The notes below the pieces were generated by a model that did no database searches, was not told where the DNA came from, and saw only the letters and a list, made by a program, of their open reading frames with translations. The position numbers and the translations under genes are program-made. 64,000 bases of DNA from Winslowiella arboricola (lineage in GTDB: Bacteria > Pseudomonadota > Gammaproteobacteria > Enterobacterales > Enterobacteriaceae). The stretch lies in the NCBI RefSeq assembly GCF_025527015.1, contig NZ_JAODIM010000043.1, positions 558,001 to 622,000 on the forward strand, given 5' to 3'. Below, in pieces: positions 54,453 to 64,000 of this stretch (positions within the stretch are counted from its first letter, which is position 1; each line of letters starts with the position of its first letter).

Positions 54453-55511
54453 ATGGCTTTTCGTATTGCAAGTTCTCCTTACACCCACAATCGTCGCAGT
54501 ACCGGCACCATTATGCTGCTGGTTCTGCTGGCAGCGATTCCGGGCATGGCCGCCCAGTGGTACTACTTTGGCTGTGGCAACCTGATTCAGGTGGCGCTGG
54601 CGGCAATTGTCGCCCTGTCGACCGAGGGTCTGATCCTTAAACTGCGTAAACAGCCGCTGGCAGCTAATCTCGGCGATAACTCCGCGCTGCTGACCGCGCT
54701 GCTACTTGGCATCAGTATTCCGCCTCTCGCCCCCTGGTGGCTGATTGTGCTGGGTACGGTGTTTGCCGTAGTGATTGCCAAACAGCTGTACGGCGGCCTT
54801 GGTCAGAACCCGTTTAACCCGGCAATGATTGGCTACGTGGTGCTGCTAATCTCCTTCCCGGTCCAGATGACCAGCTGGCTGCCGCCGGATTCGCTGCAAT
54901 CAATCACACCCGGCTTTATGGATTCCGTGAGCATGATCTTTACCCACCATACGCTGGCGGGTGAAACCATGCAGCATCTGCAGGTGGGAATTGATGGCGT
55001 CAGCCAGGCCACGCCGCTGGATACCTTTAAAACCGGCCTGCGTGCGGGCCATACGGCTGAACAGCTGTTAGCGCAGCCGATTTACAGCGGTGTGATTGCC
55101 GGTTTAGGCTGGCAGTGGATCAATATCGGCTTTCTGCTTGGCGGCCTGTTCCTGCTATGGACCAACAGCATTCGCTGGCATATCCCGGTCAGTTTTCTGC
55201 TGTCGCTGGCCTTCTGCGCCACGCTTGGCTGGCTGATATCGCCGGAAAGCCTGGCGTCGCCGATGATTCATCTGTTTTCCGGCGCGACTATGCTTGGCGC
55301 CTTTTTTATCGCCACCGACCCGGTTACCGCCTCCACCACCAATAAAGGGCGCCTGGTTTTTGGCGCGCTGATTGGTTTGCTGGTGTGGCTGATCCGCAGT
55401 TTTGGTGGCTACCCGGATGGCGTGGCGTTTGCGGTTCTGCTGGCGAATATCACCGTGCCGCTGATTGACTACTATACTAAGCCGCGCGTTTACGGCCATC
55501 GCAAGGAATAA
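54453..55511 (+). CDS. rsxD: Electron transport complex subunit RsxD
   Basis: Inner-membrane flavoprotein of 352 residues. The covalent FMN threonine is Thr187 in [15 protein letters not shown], the same position as in E. coli. Also [37 protein letters not shown] and [26 protein letters not shown]. About ten helices. The start follows the rsxC stop directly (1 base), with AGAGGAAT overlapping the end of rsxC. Confidence 0.97.
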   Translation: MAFRIASSPYTHNRRSTGTIMLLVLLAAIPGMAAQWYYFGCGNLIQVALAAIVALSTEGLILKLRKQPLAANLGDNSALLTALLLGISIPPLAPWWLIVLGTVFAVVIAKQLYGGLGQNPFNPAMIGYVVLLISFPVQMTSWLPPDSLQSITPGFMDSVSMIFTHHTLAGETMQHLQVGIDGVSQATPLDTFKTGLRAGHTAEQLLAQPIYSGVIAGLGWQWINIGFLLGGLFLLWTNSIRWHIPVSFLLSLAFCATLGWLISPESLASPMIHLFSGATMLGAFFIATDPVTASTTNKGRLVFGALIGLLVWLIRSFGGYPDGVAFAVLLANITVPLIDYYTKPRVYGHRKE

Positions 55512-55517
55512 GCAACC

Positions 55518-56156
55518 ATGAGCATGCTGGATTCCATCAGGAAAAATGGCGTAACGCTGGCGCTGTTTGCGGCGGTCACCACCGGCGTCACCGCGGTGAT
55601 TAACGCCGTAACCAAACCGACGATTGAACATCAGACCGCGGTGCAGCAGAAAATCTTGCTGGATCAGGTGGTGCCGCCGGAGATTTATGACAATCACATT
55701 CAGCAGGAATGTTACGTTGTCACTGATAAAGCGTTAGGGAATGGTAAACCTCACCATCTTTACCTGGCGCGTATGCAGGATAAACCGGTGGCAATGGCTA
55801 TTGAGACTACCGCGCCAGACGGCTATTCTGGAGAGATTCAGATGCTGGTCGGCGCCAGTTTCAGTGGCAAAGTGTACGGCGTGCGCGTGGTGGAACACCA
55901 TGAAACGCCGGGGCTGGGCGATAAGATCGAACTGCGCATTTCCGACTGGATTAACAGTTTTAATGGTAAGCAGATTTCCGGCCCTGATGATAAGCAGTTT
56001 GCGGTGAAGAAAGATGGCGGCGACTTTGACCAGTTTACCGGCGCCACCATTACCCCACGCGCAGTGGTCAATGCGGCCAAACGCACTGCCCTGTATGTAG
56101 AAACGCTGCCGACCAGACTCGCGTCGCTGCCTGACTGTGGAGAGAGCAATGAGTAG
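55518..56156 (+). CDS. rsxG: Electron transport complex subunit RsxG
   Basis: Membrane-anchored periplasmic flavoprotein, 212 residues. One N-terminal helix ([21 protein letters not shown]), then the FMN-binding domain with the covalent FMN threonine about 177 in [25 protein letters not shown] is the other family motif. Its last codons overlap the start of rsxE. Confidence 0.95.
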   Translation: MSMLDSIRKNGVTLALFAAVTTGVTAVINAVTKPTIEHQTAVQQKILLDQVVPPEIYDNHIQQECYVVTDKALGNGKPHHLYLARMQDKPVAMAIETTAPDGYSGEIQMLVGASFSGKVYGVRVVEHHETPGLGDKIELRISDWINSFNGKQISGPDDKQFAVKKDGGDFDQFTGATITPRAVVNAAKRTALYVETLPTRLASLPDCGESNE

Positions 56157-56850
56157 TGAAGCTAAAACACTTTTAGTGAACGGTTTGTGGAAGAATAACT
56201 CGTCGCTGGTGCAGCTGCTGGGTCTCTGTCCGCTGCTGGCGGTGACCTCCACCACCACCAATGCGCTGGGGCTGGGTCTTGCCACCACGCTGGTGCTGAC
56301 ACTGACCAACAGTTCGATTTCAATGTCGCGCCGCTGGACCAAACCGGAAATCCGTATTCCGATCTACGTAATGATTATCGCCGCGGTGGTGAGCTGCGTG
56401 CAGATGCTGATTAACGCCTATGCCTACGGCCTGTATCAGTCGCTGGGAATCTTTATCCCGCTGATCGTCACCAACTGCATCGTGGTGGGTCGCGCGGAAG
56501 CGGTGGCGTCGAAAAGCAGCGTGCCGCTGTCGGCGCTGGATGGCTTTGCCACCGGGATGGGCGCCACCTGCGCGATGACGGTGCTCGGCACCGTGCGTGA
56601 GATTATCGGCAATGGCACCATCTTTAATGGCGCGGATCAGCTGCTTGGTCCATGGGCGAAAGTGCTGCGCGTGCAGGTAGTGCATTTTGATTCGCCGATG
56701 CTGCTCGCGATGTTGCCACCAGGCGCGTTTATTGGTCTGGGTATGATGCTGGCCGGAAAATATATGATCGATAAAAAGATGAAAGAGCGCGCGCTGCGTG
56801 TTGCCGAAACTCAGGCAACGCCCGAGGGCCATATCGGGAAAGCGCTGTGA
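56149..56850 (+). CDS. rsxE: Electron transport complex subunit RsxE
   Basis: Inner-membrane subunit, 233 residues, partner of Rsx[36 protein letters not shown] carries the conserved Cys. [18 protein letters not shown] carries the second. The start [12 protein letters not shown] at 56149 lies within the rsxG end; a frame to 56137 adds MERA without a better ribosome site. Overlaps nth by 4 bases. Confidence 0.95.
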   Translation: MSSEAKTLLVNGLWKNNSSLVQLLGLCPLLAVTSTTTNALGLGLATTLVLTLTNSSISMSRRWTKPEIRIPIYVMIIAAVVSCVQMLINAYAYGLYQSLGIFIPLIVTNCIVVGRAEAVASKSSVPLSALDGFATGMGATCAMTVLGTVREIIGNGTIFNGADQLLGPWAKVLRVQVVHFDSPMLLAMLPPGAFIGLGMMLAGKYMIDKKMKERALRVAETQATPEGHIGKAL

Positions 56851-57482
56851 ATAAAGAGAAACGCCAGCAGATCCTTAGCCGTCTGCGCGATAACAATCCG
56901 CACCCCACTACCGAACTGGCGTTCAGCTCGCCTTTTGAGCTGCTGATCGCCGTGCTGCTGTCCGCGCAGGCCACCGACGTCAGCGTCAATAAAGCGACGG
57001 CAAAGCTCTACCCCGTTGCCAGTACTCCGGCGGCAATGCTGGCGCTGGGGGTGGATGGCGTGAAAGAGTATATTAAGACCATCGGCCTGTTTAATGGCAA
57101 AGCAGAAAATATCATTAAAACCTGCCGTATTTTGCTGGAACAGCATCATGGCGAAGTGCCGGAAGATCGTGCGGCGCTGGAAGCGCTGCCCGGCGTCGGC
57201 CGCAAAACCGCTAATGTGGTGCTGAATACCGCTTTTGGCTGGCCAACAATTGCGGTGGATACGCATATTTTCCGCGTCAGTAACCGTACCCGCTTCGCGC
57301 CGGGCAAGAATGTCGAGCAGGTGGAAGAGAAGCTGTTAAAAGTGGTGCCCGCCGAGTTTAAGGTAGATTGTCACCACTGGCTGATTCTGCATGGCCGCTA
57401 CACCTGTGTGGCGCGTAAACCGCGCTGCGGCTCCTGTCTGATTGAAGATCTTTGCGAATATAACGATAAGGTCGAGATTTAG
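56847..57482 (+). CDS. nth: Endonuclease III
   Basis: Bifunctional DNA glycosylase/AP lyase that removes oxidised pyrimidines, 211 residues (as E. coli). Helix-hairpin-helix [14 protein letters not shown] near 113-126 includes the catalytic Lys120, and [11 protein letters not shown] the catalytic Asp138. The 4Fe-4S loop C-x6-C-x2-C-x5-C is [17 protein letters not shown]. Start by ATGA overlap with rsxE. Last gene of the rsx operon. Confidence 0.97.
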   Translation: MNKEKRQQILSRLRDNNPHPTTELAFSSPFELLIAVLLSAQATDVSVNKATAKLYPVASTPAAMLALGVDGVKEYIKTIGLFNGKAENIIKTCRILLEQHHGEVPEDRAALEALPGVGRKTANVVLNTAFGWPTIAVDTHIFRVSNRTRFAPGKNVEQVEEKLLKVVPAEFKVDCHHWLILHGRYTCVARKPRCGSCLIEDLCEYNDKVEI

Positions 57483-57490
57483 CCAAAATA

Positions 57491-57517
57491 AATGCGTCAT
57501 GGTGATGACGCATTCTC
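57491..57517. terminator. Bidirectional terminator nth / porin
   Basis: AATGCGTCAT (57491-57500), loop GGTG, ATGACGCATT (57505-57514). On the minus strand TATTTTGG follows, so it best serves the porin gene. Confidence 0.8.
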
Positions 57518-57538
57518 GGCAGTATCACATTATTAAAA

Positions 57539-58615
57539 TTAAAACTGGTACGTCATACCTACACCAAAGCTATTATCGGTAGAAAGTCCAAACGGCGCAT
57601 CGGCTTTCAGCTGATTGATTTTATAATCGGCATAGGTGAAAAAGTTTTTATTAAAGAAGTATGAAAGATTCAAATCAAGATACTTCATTAAATCAACATC
57701 GCCATAGCCCTCAATCTGTTTGCCTTTTGACTGGAACCAGCCAATACCCGGAATTACGCCACTGTCGGCGACATAGCGCAGATAAGCTTCAATATTTTGC
57801 GTTTTATTAACATAGCCATAATTTTTAATCGGAGTGATATTATAGCCCTGTGAGTATTTGATTGCCGCGTAGAGTTTTCCAGGATTATATTTAAATCCGG
57901 CGGCCCACATTTCAGCGTGTTCACCCTCGCCATACGCCAGCGCTTGCTGAGCAGCAGTGCGTTTCGAGTTGCCGTAAGCCGCCAGCAGGGTGCCGTCCCA
58001 GTCGAAATCGTAGCTCACCGACATCCCGGCGCCTTCACCATTAGTGGTATACACTGAACGGCCGTTGCTGTTGCTGTCATCACCATTCGCCCCCTGGTAC
58101 TGGATGGCGAATTTAACCTTATCCGTCAGGCCAAACAGCGTGTTGTTGCGCCAGGTTAACAGGCCGTTGGCTCGTCCGGTAAGAAAGCCATCGGTATAGC
58201 TGTCGGTCATAATATCGAAGATCGGCGCATAGTCGGTAATACCGGCCACGTCATACAGCACACCGGCATTACGGCCATAATCCAGCGAACCCAAATCACC
58301 ATAACGCAGGCCAGCATAACCAAATCGGGTTTTCGTTCCTTCGGTTCCTTCGGCTTCCGATTTATTCGCCTGGATACTGTATTCCCACTGACCAAAGCCG
58401 GTTAATTTATCATTAATTTGTGTCTGACCGCGAAAACCAAAACGCACATAACTATTATCACCGTCGACGCTGGTATCATCGCTAAAATAATGGCGCGCAC
58501 GCATACTGCCATACAGATCAAGTTTATTACCGTCTTTGTTATAAATTTCCGCCGCGCCGCAAACACCAGAAAAAAACAATGCCCCCATAATAATGGAGAT
58601 TTTACCTGCACTCAT
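57539..58615 (-). CDS. General trimeric porin (OmpC/OmpF-like)
   Basis: Outer-membrane beta-barrel porin of 358 residues. Signal peptide MSAGKISIIMGALFFSGVCGA, mature AEIYNKDGNKLDLYGSMRARHYFS. Typical blocks are SYVRFGFRGQTQINDKLTGFGQWEYSIQANKSE, FGYAGLRYGDLGSLDYGRNAGVLYDV and the end FGVGMTYQF with the C-terminal Phe needed for BAM recognition. The constriction loop L3 lies about 105-130. It is smaller in similarity to OmpC than to lesser porins, so the name is left open. It is followed downstream by nth and may serve entry of the substrate handled by the next genes (inference from position only; they are on the same strand, upstream). Confidence 0.88.
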   Translation of the reverse strand: MSAGKISIIMGALFFSGVCGAAEIYNKDGNKLDLYGSMRARHYFSDDTSVDGDNSYVRFGFRGQTQINDKLTGFGQWEYSIQANKSEAEGTEGTKTRFGYAGLRYGDLGSLDYGRNAGVLYDVAGITDYAPIFDIMTDSYTDGFLTGRANGLLTWRNNTLFGLTDKVKFAIQYQGANGDDSNSNGRSVYTTNGEGAGMSVSYDFDWDGTLLAAYGNSKRTAAQQALAYGEGEHAEMWAAGFKYNPGKLYAAIKYSQGYNITPIKNYGYVNKTQNIEAYLRYVADSGVIPGIGWFQSKGKQIEGYGDVDLMKYLDLNLSYFFNKNFFTYADYKINQLKADAPFGLSTDNSFGVGMTYQF

Positions 58616-58693
58616 ATTAGCCTCATCATCTGAAGTTTATTATTAATATTATTATTGAGCGGGCTGACGCCCACTCAGGCGAGACAGAATTAG

Positions 58694-60088
58694 TTAATCG
58701 CTAAGCGGACGTGGCTTTGCCTCCGCTGGCAGCAGTGAGCGATAGCTTTCGCCATCCAGCTGCTCCGTATGCTCCTGCTTTGCCGCAGCAATTAATTCTG
58801 GCGTAGTCAGCGCCCGTACCACTGCAGCCGCCATCACGCTGCCCGCCAGCAGCATCCCCTTATGGGCGTAACTGGTTTTACCCTGCGTCACCATCTGCCA
58901 GGAGTGCGGCGGCGTGCCTCTGGCGCAGGTGGCGATATACACCTGGCCAACTGGCACCAGCCAGCTGACATCACCCACATCAGTGGAACCATTCAGGAAG
59001 TCAGGCTCTTTGCGCAGCGGCGTCAGTTGTTCCGCCAGCACATCGCCGCGTTTCGCCAGCAGTCTTTTCTCTTCATCCGAGAACGTATCCTGAATGGCGC
59101 GGGCAAAAGCTTTCTCTTCTGCAGTAAAGGTCAGTGCGCCGACTTTCGCCAGCTCTTCGTCCAGCATGCTGGCAAGGGCCACGTTCGGGATCAGATCAGC
59201 CGAGGCGGCATCAAACTCGATACTGACTGCGGTGCCACTCATCAGCGCCGCGCCATGGGCGATATCGTGCACGCGCTCAGTGATTTCGCGCACCTGCTGC
59301 ATTTTTGGCGAGCGGATTTTGTATAACACCTCCGCTTCGGACTGCACCACATTTGGCGCCCGGCCACCAGCATTAGTGATGGCATAGTGCAAACGCGCTT
59401 CGGGAATAATATGTTCACGCAGGAAGTTTGCGCCGACGTTCATCAGCTCAACCCCATCCAGCGCACTGCGTCCCAGATGCGGGCTAAAGGCGGCATGGGT
59501 GCTTTTTCCGGTAAACGAATACTTCACCTGGTTAGTGGCCAGCATCCGGGCGTTATACGCCAGATTTTCATCCCATGGGTGCCAGGTAAAAGCAACATCG
59601 ACATCGTTAAACAGACCGGCGCGCGCCATATAGGCTTTACCGCCGCCGCCCTCTTCGGCCGGGCAGCCATAATATTTAATCGTGCCGCTCAGTCCGAGGG
59701 TTTCGATGCAGGCTTTTGCCGCCAGCGCCGCCGCCAGCGCGCCGGAGCCGAGCAGATTATGACCGCAACCATGTCCATGACCTGCTTTCACCACCGGTGC
59801 ATAGCAGTCGCGATTCGCTTCCTGACTCAGTGATGGCAGCGCATCATACTCACCGAGAATGGCGATCACCGGCTGCCCTTCACCAAAGCTGGCGACAAAA
59901 GCGGTACTGATACCGCCAGCGTTACGCGTGACGGCAAAACCGGCCTCTTCCAGAGTCTGCGCCATCAGCGCTGCGGATTGCACCTCTTCATAGCGAACCT
60001 CGGCAAACTCCCAGATTTGATCGCTTACCGCCACGATACGTGCGCGTTCTTGTTCCAGGGTGTGTTTAATAATGTCGGTATAGTTCAT
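58694..60088 (-). CDS. M20-family amidohydrolase (AbgB-like)
   Basis: Cytosolic metallo-amidohydrolase, 464 residues. Motifs of the M20D group: ILGEYDALPSLSQEANRD near 77, GHGHGCGHNLLGSGALAAALA near 105 (Cys/His metal ligands), CPAEEGGGGKAYMA near 140 (catalytic Glu), FTWHPWDENLAY, and the lid domain with SFTGKSTHAAFSPHLGRSALDGVELM near 190. The closest family by motif is p-aminobenzoyl-glutamate hydrolase subunit B and amino-acid conjugate hydrolases. It is 12 bases downstream of an MFS gene, so an imported N-acyl amino acid or similar amide is probably cleaved here. No AbgA partner is present. RBS AGAGAGAAACAG. Confidence 0.87.
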   Translation of the reverse strand: MNYTDIIKHTLEQERARIVAVSDQIWEFAEVRYEEVQSAALMAQTLEEAGFAVTRNAGGISTAFVASFGEGQPVIAILGEYDALPSLSQEANRDCYAPVVKAGHGHGCGHNLLGSGALAAALAAKACIETLGLSGTIKYYGCPAEEGGGGKAYMARAGLFNDVDVAFTWHPWDENLAYNARMLATNQVKYSFTGKSTHAAFSPHLGRSALDGVELMNVGANFLREHIIPEARLHYAITNAGGRAPNVVQSEAEVLYKIRSPKMQQVREITERVHDIAHGAALMSGTAVSIEFDAASADLIPNVALASMLDEELAKVGALTFTAEEKAFARAIQDTFSDEEKRLLAKRGDVLAEQLTPLRKEPDFLNGSTDVGDVSWLVPVGQVYIATCARGTPPHSWQMVTQGKTSYAHKGMLLAGSVMAAAVVRALTTPELIAAAKQEHTEQLDGESYRSLLPAEAKPRPLSD

Positions 60089-60100
60089 CTGTTTCTCTCT

Positions 60101-61366
60101 TTAACGTGCAGGGCCGGTAGTCAGTTCAGCGTCAACGGGGGCGTTCTGATGTTTAATTGACAGGGAAATCAGGCAGGTGACGATGGCGCAGGCGATGATC
60201 ATCAGAAAGGCTGCCGAATAGTTCTGATCGGTTATTTTGAGCATGTAGCCAATCACCAGCGGCGACAAGAATGAGCCGATTTGCGCCACCGAGTTAATCA
60301 GGCCGGTCGCAGTACCCACCGACTCTTTCGGGAACTGTTTGATAATAGTGACAAATACGCTGATGCTGATGGCATTGAGGAAAATATTCGACAGCGACAA
60401 CCACGCGAAGGCCAGCGGAATGGATGAGGCATTAAACATAAGCCAGATAAACAGTGCTGACACCGCTGCGCCGATAGCGATCAGGTATTTTTCACGGCCA
60501 TTAAAAAACCGATCCAGCAACCAGCCGCAGGTCAGGAAGGAGAGAAAGCCCAGCGTCGGCGGCAACACCGACCAGGCGCCCATCGACACCATGCTCATCC
60601 CTTTTACCTTCACCCAGTAAGAAGGCAGCCACGATTGCAGTCCCCAGAACACAATATTGGTAAAGAAGTAGCAGGCGGCCACCTGCCAGGTCAGCGGTCT
60701 GGCGATAATCTCCAGCAGGCGTCGCTTTTCTGAGCCTTTATGCGTATGCGCCAGTTTAGCCGCGCTGATATCCGCTTGCTGTGTCTGACTGACCGGCTGC
60801 TCACGTAACACCAGCCATAACAGCACCGCCAGCAGCACCCCGGCGAGGCCCAACACAAAAAACATAATGCGCCAGTTATAGAAAGCGATCAGCGCCGACA
60901 CCACAATCGAGCCCACCGCAAACCCCACCGAAGCGCCGGACTGCAGAAAGGCTTTTGCCCGCGCCATCTTTGATCGTTCGAATTTTTGGGCAATCACCAC
61001 CGAACTGCCGGAAGGAAATACCGCTTCGCCCATACCAACAAAAAAGCGGGAAACCACCAGACTGATGGCGCCGCCCGCCATGCCGGTGCAGGCGGTAGCC
61101 ACTGACCACAACCCTACCGCACCGGTAAGAATAGTTTTACTGCCGAGGCGGTCAACCAGATAGCCGCCAATCAGCTGGGTTAAGGAATAGGCAAGGAAAA
61201 AACCACTGATAATCATACCGGTCTGGTCACTGGCGAGGCCAAAATCATTACTGATTGGGATAATCGCAATATTAATTGCGGTTTTATCGATAAATCCCAC
61301 CACCCAACATAAAAACAAGATGAAGATAATCAGTTTGTTTTTGTTACTCGTCTTCACATCACTCAT
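60101..61366 (-). CDS. MFS transporter, anion:cation symporter type
   Basis: Inner-membrane 12-helix carrier, 421 residues. LIIFILFLCWVVGFIDKTAINIAIIPISNDFGL is helix 1 of the ACS group (compare ExuT, GarP, phthalate carriers). The loop motif GGYLVDRLGSKTIL lies near 72, and GMGEAVFPSGSSVVIAQKF near 115. ACS carriers take up organic anions. ATG 61366 is preceded by CTGAGGAAGTAT. It forms an operon with the M20 enzyme and is divergent from the GAF regulator. Confidence 0.88.
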   Translation of the reverse strand: MSDVKTSNKNKLIIFILFLCWVVGFIDKTAINIAIIPISNDFGLASDQTGMIISGFFLAYSLTQLIGGYLVDRLGSKTILTGAVGLWSVATACTGMAGGAISLVVSRFFVGMGEAVFPSGSSVVIAQKFERSKMARAKAFLQSGASVGFAVGSIVVSALIAFYNWRIMFFVLGLAGVLLAVLLWLVLREQPVSQTQQADISAAKLAHTHKGSEKRRLLEIIARPLTWQVAACYFFTNIVFWGLQSWLPSYWVKVKGMSMVSMGAWSVLPPTLGFLSFLTCGWLLDRFFNGREKYLIAIGAAVSALFIWLMFNASSIPLAFAWLSLSNIFLNAISISVFVTIIKQFPKESVGTATGLINSVAQIGSFLSPLVIGYMLKITDQNYSAAFLMIIACAIVTCLISLSIKHQNAPVDAELTTGPAR

Positions 61367-61501
61367 AGATACTTCCTCAGGGAGGGTCGCCATAAAAAAT
61401 CAACAACTGCCTTGCTACACTTGCAAAAAAAGTGATAAATATCTATGTGGATTCATACACTGACAATATAAATTATATGTAGCCTTACACAGAGGTATAG
61501 C

Positions 61502-63514
61502 ATGCAGGATTATGTTATTGCACTGGAAAAAGTAATTAACACCTATTTTCCGACAGCGACATTCTCTGTCGCAACCTCAGATAGCCGGTTTGACGATCTG
61601 ATTCAGGACAATGAGAGAGAGATGGATGAATCAAATGAAAACTTTATTCTTACCCACTCGTTTAATGCTGAAGAACTGGTTATTGAAGCCATCTGTCTGT
61701 ATATCGATTCACTTATTATTACCATCAAGCGTTATAACCACTGCTGCTCTGAAAATCAGATAAATGGTTTATTAAATGAGATTAAAATTTATCTGTTTGC
61801 CGAAATATTGCAGCAGCAAAAAAAGATGTTTCGCAGTATCAGTGATAATACCTGGCATCTGGCTTCGGGTTTATCCCATAAATTGATTACGCAACATGTG
61901 GTTGATGGTGCGTTAAAAACCATTCCTTTTAGCGATGCGGTAATCTTTCGCATTTATGATGAGGATAAAAATCTGCTGATCCCCATCGCCCTTTCCGGCT
62001 TCAAAGATAATTATTATGATTATGCGGTTTCACCCCAGGAATCATTATCCGGTCAGGTATTTGCCAGCCGGCAATCTGTGACGCTGAATTCCCGCGAAGC
62101 GATTATCGGTTCGGTTATCCGTCAGTCCGCGCTGCGCGCCTCGGTAATGGAAAATAACCCGATTGCCAGTTCACTGGTTTGTGTGCCAGTGCAGGATAAA
62201 CAGATCTGCTATGGCACTCTGACGCTATTGTCATTTAGCCGGCACTCTATTTTTAACTCGCTGGCGGTTTCCCTGCTGGAGACCTTCGCTTCACAGGTGG
62301 CGCTGGCGTGGCGCAATGCCAAAATACATGACGAAAAAGTTTCCAGCCTGAATGAGGTGGATGCGCTGCGCAAACAGCTGGAACAGCAGAATGCGATCCT
62401 GAAAGGCAGCGTCGAATTCCATAATGAGATGATCAACTTATCGACTCGCATCAATAACTTAAATTCATTTATCGCCGCTATCTGTGAGCGGGTAAATCTG
62501 AATGCGGGCTATATTGATATTCTCGGCAACCGGCTTGATGCCACCGTGAGTTTTCCTTATCACTGGGATGATCTGACCCGTAGTTTTGCAGTGGAGAGCG
62601 GTTTTGCCAACGGCGATTATTTTATCCAGCCGCTGAAACATGATGAACTGGCGGTTGGCTTTTTTATCCTGCCAGCCGACGCGGTTAACGATGCTACCCG
62701 TCTGATCCTGTCGCGCCTGGGAGACTTTATCGTGATGCAGATTATGCGTAAGGCCAGCAGCCTGACGCTGGAACACAAAAGAAAATCCGCGTTAATCGAA
62801 CAGCTTTTTTCCCGCGGCATCACCAGTGAAACCGAGCAAAATTTCGCCAGATATGGATTTCAGCTACAAAACTGGATTATCTGTCTCAGACTGGAAACAG
62901 AAGATTCCGTTAATCAGGATGTCACGTCATTAGTGACACTTAATAAATTAAATACGCTACTTTCACGGCGTAATAGTTTTAGTTTTGCCGACAGCACCAA
63001 CATCACTGTCTATATTTCTGATTTACACACCGTTAAACTAAAAGAGTTTACTGACCGGATAAGCCGGGAGTTGCCGCTGATAATCATCAGTAAAGCGGGG
63101 ATCAGTGACGTTGTTAAACGTAGTGAATGTAAACTTGCCTGGCAGCAGGCCAGCACCGCGCTGGAAGTACTGAAAACGCGCAAAAAAGAGGGGGTGTTAC
63201 TTTTCCATAATACCGGCATTGAACGACTATTTATTAATCATCAGGCGGAAGATCTGAAACGCTTTGTTGCGGATGTTCTTACTCCACTCATCGAAGGTGG
63301 CGAAAAAAATGCAATCCTGCTGCTGACGTTAAACAGTTATATTTATCATCGTTGTTCGACAATAAATAGCGCAGCGGCACTTAACATCCATGTTAATACG
63401 TTATACCAGCGCGTCAGGAAAATTGAAAATATGATTGGTATGAACCTGAATCATCCAGATGACTTTCTTATTGTCACCCTGGCTTGTCATATCAATAAAT
63501 TATACCACGCATAA
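61502..63514 (+). CDS. GAF-domain regulator with PucR/CdaR-type C-terminal HTH
   Basis: 670-residue predicted activator. An N-terminal helical part (1-100), a GAF domain about 115-280 (SDAVIFRIYDEDKNLLIPIALSGFKD; ESLSGQVFASRQSVTLNSRE; SLVCVPVQDKQICYGTLTLLSF), a short coiled coil about 280-315 (DEVDALRKQLEQQNAILKGS type), a middle domain to about 560, and a C-terminal HTH of the PucR family at about 612-665 (TLNSYIYHRCSTINSAAALNIHVNTLYQRVRKIENMIGMNL). It is divergent from the MFS-M20 operon over 135 bp, so regulation of that operon is likely, by a small ligand bound to GAF. ATG 61502 follows CAGAGGTATAGC. Confidence 0.85.
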   Translation: MQDYVIALEKVINTYFPTATFSVATSDSRFDDLIQDNEREMDESNENFILTHSFNAEELVIEAICLYIDSLIITIKRYNHCCSENQINGLLNEIKIYLFAEILQQQKKMFRSISDNTWHLASGLSHKLITQHVVDGALKTIPFSDAVIFRIYDEDKNLLIPIALSGFKDNYYDYAVSPQESLSGQVFASRQSVTLNSREAIIGSVIRQSALRASVMENNPIASSLVCVPVQDKQICYGTLTLLSFSRHSIFNSLAVSLLETFASQVALAWRNAKIHDEKVSSLNEVDALRKQLEQQNAILKGSVEFHNEMINLSTRINNLNSFIAAICERVNLNAGYIDILGNRLDATVSFPYHWDDLTRSFAVESGFANGDYFIQPLKHDELAVGFFILPADAVNDATRLILSRLGDFIVMQIMRKASSLTLEHKRKSALIEQLFSRGITSETEQNFARYGFQLQNWIICLRLETEDSVNQDVTSLVTLNKLNTLLSRRNSFSFADSTNITVYISDLHTVKLKEFTDRISRELPLIIISKAGISDVVKRSECKLAWQQASTALEVLKTRKKEGVLLFHNTGIERLFINHQAEDLKRFVADVLTPLIEGGEKNAILLLTLNSYIYHRCSTINSAAALNIHVNTLYQRVRKIENMIGMNLNHPDDFLIVTLACHINKLYHA

Positions 63515-63515
63515 C

Positions 63516-63538
63516 CCTGGCCCGGCATACAGGCCAGG
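63516..63538. terminator. Terminator between GAF regulator and betA
   Basis: CCTGGCC (63516-63522) and GGCCAGG (63532-63538) flank nine bases, between two convergent genes. There is little T tract. Confidence 0.6.
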
Positions 63539-63557
63539 ATTATCGTTCGCCAGCGGA

Positions 63558-64000
63558 TTATCCGGCGATCTGATAATACTCAGCGGTCGAACGGGATAAC
63601 GGCGCTTTGCCACGAATCGCATCAGCAATCTTCTCGGCAATCATCACCGTCGGCGCATTCAGGTTGCCGGTAACAATCTGCGGCATAATCGAGGCATCGA
63701 CCACCCGCAGCTGCTGCATACCGTGCACGCGCCCTGCTTCATCCACTACCGCCATCTCATCGCTGCCCATCGCGCAGCTGCCGCACGGGTGATAGGCGGT
63801 CTCAGCATGCTCACGGATAAAGGCATCAATCTGCTCATCGCTCTGCACCGCTACACCGGGCTGAATCTCCGCGCCGCAGTATGGTGCCAGCGCAGGCTGA
63901 CGCATAATTTCACGCGTCAGACGTACCGCATTGCGGAACTCCTGCCAGTCGCGCTCTTCGGACATGTAGTTAAAGAAGATCGACGGCGCAGCATAAGGAT
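63558..64000 (-). CDS. betA: Choline dehydrogenase, C-terminal part (start lies beyond the window)
   Basis: GMC-family FAD enzyme oxidising choline to betaine aldehyde at the inner membrane. About 147 residues are visible. The frame continues off the right edge: [28 protein letters not shown], then [74 protein letters not shown] holds the catalytic His, and NLNAPTVM is the FAD/active-site Asn. An apparent ATG at 63965 is an internal Met. Betaine made here would suit the OsmU importer 54 kb away as the second route to osmoprotectant. Confidence 0.92.
   Translation of the reverse strand, partial: PYAAPSIFFNYMSEERDWQEFRNAVRLTREIMRQPALAPYCGAEIQPGVAVQSDEQIDAFIREHAETAYHPCGSCAMGSDEMAVVDEAGRVHGMQQLRVVDASIMPQIVTGNLNAPTVMIAEKIADAIRGKAPLSRSTAEYYQIAG

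Noticed and set aside
1-64000. CRISPR arrays, tRNA, rRNA, prophage or transposase genes
   Set aside because: No regular spacer-repeat pattern, tRNA-like cloverleaf, or transposase/integrase motif was recognised in either strand.

Overview
The window looks like chromosomal DNA of an enterobacterium from the replication-terminus half of the chromosome, most likely Erwiniaceae (Pantoea/Erwinia-like). The evidence is a tus gene with its Ter site and long stretches in the same gene order as the Escherichia coli 34-37 min region: ynfA-ynfB-ynfD, ynfK-mlc-ynfL-ynfM, tus-fumC-manA-ydgA, malI-malX-malY, add-ydgJ, cnu-ydgK-rsxABCDGE-nth. The genus is an inference, resting partly on a GTAG-headed REP-type palindrome and on genes suited to plant sugars. 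All gene identities come from reading the translated sequences; no database search was run.

Layout. 1-5.8 kb: 3' part missing of a guanine deaminase gene (guaD), a divergent interval with two PurR-like boxes, ydfG, ynfA, two small exported proteins, a PAP2 phosphatase and a DHA2 drug-efflux pump. 6.2-9.7 kb: a four-gene osmoprotectant ABC importer (OsmU type). 9.8-19.8 kb: core block ynfK, mlc, ynfL, ynfM, tus, fumC, manA, ydgA. 19.9-21.9 kb: two tandem paralogous PAS-LuxR regulators. 21.9-29.6 kb: malI/malXY, a TetR-GST pair inserted before add, then ydgJ.

29.7-49.6 kb is an island sitting between ydgJ and cnu, which are close neighbours in E. coli. It carries araC-araHGF, araBA (no araD in the window), two large invasin/intimin-type inverse autotransporters, and a ytfQRT-yjfF galactofuranose-type ABC importer. 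A decayed copy of the yjfF-like permease lies between the two invasins. It shows that the invasin and the adjacent end of the permease gene were duplicated together. No integrase, transposase or tRNA gene was seen at the edges.

50.3-57.5 kb: cnu, ydgK and the rsx (Rnf-type) electron-transport operon with nth. RsxC has a tandem 108-bp repeat tail. 57.5-64 kb: a porin, then an M20 amidohydrolase and an MFS carrier divergent from a large GAF/PucR-type regulator, which looks like a self-contained catabolic unit for an unknown amide substrate. The window ends in the 3' part of betA.

Functional themes are uptake and use of arabinose, galactofuranose and maltose/glucose, each with visible candidate operators (AraC I1/I2, GalR-like, MalI, Mlc), osmoprotection (OsmU and BetA), and surface adhesion. 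I did not find a convincing wholly new defence or mobile system. The most interesting items are the invasin-permease duplication, the twin PAS-LuxR regulators, the GTAG-REP family, the M20-MFS-GAF regulator unit, and the long inverted repeat at the start of the PAP2 gene.
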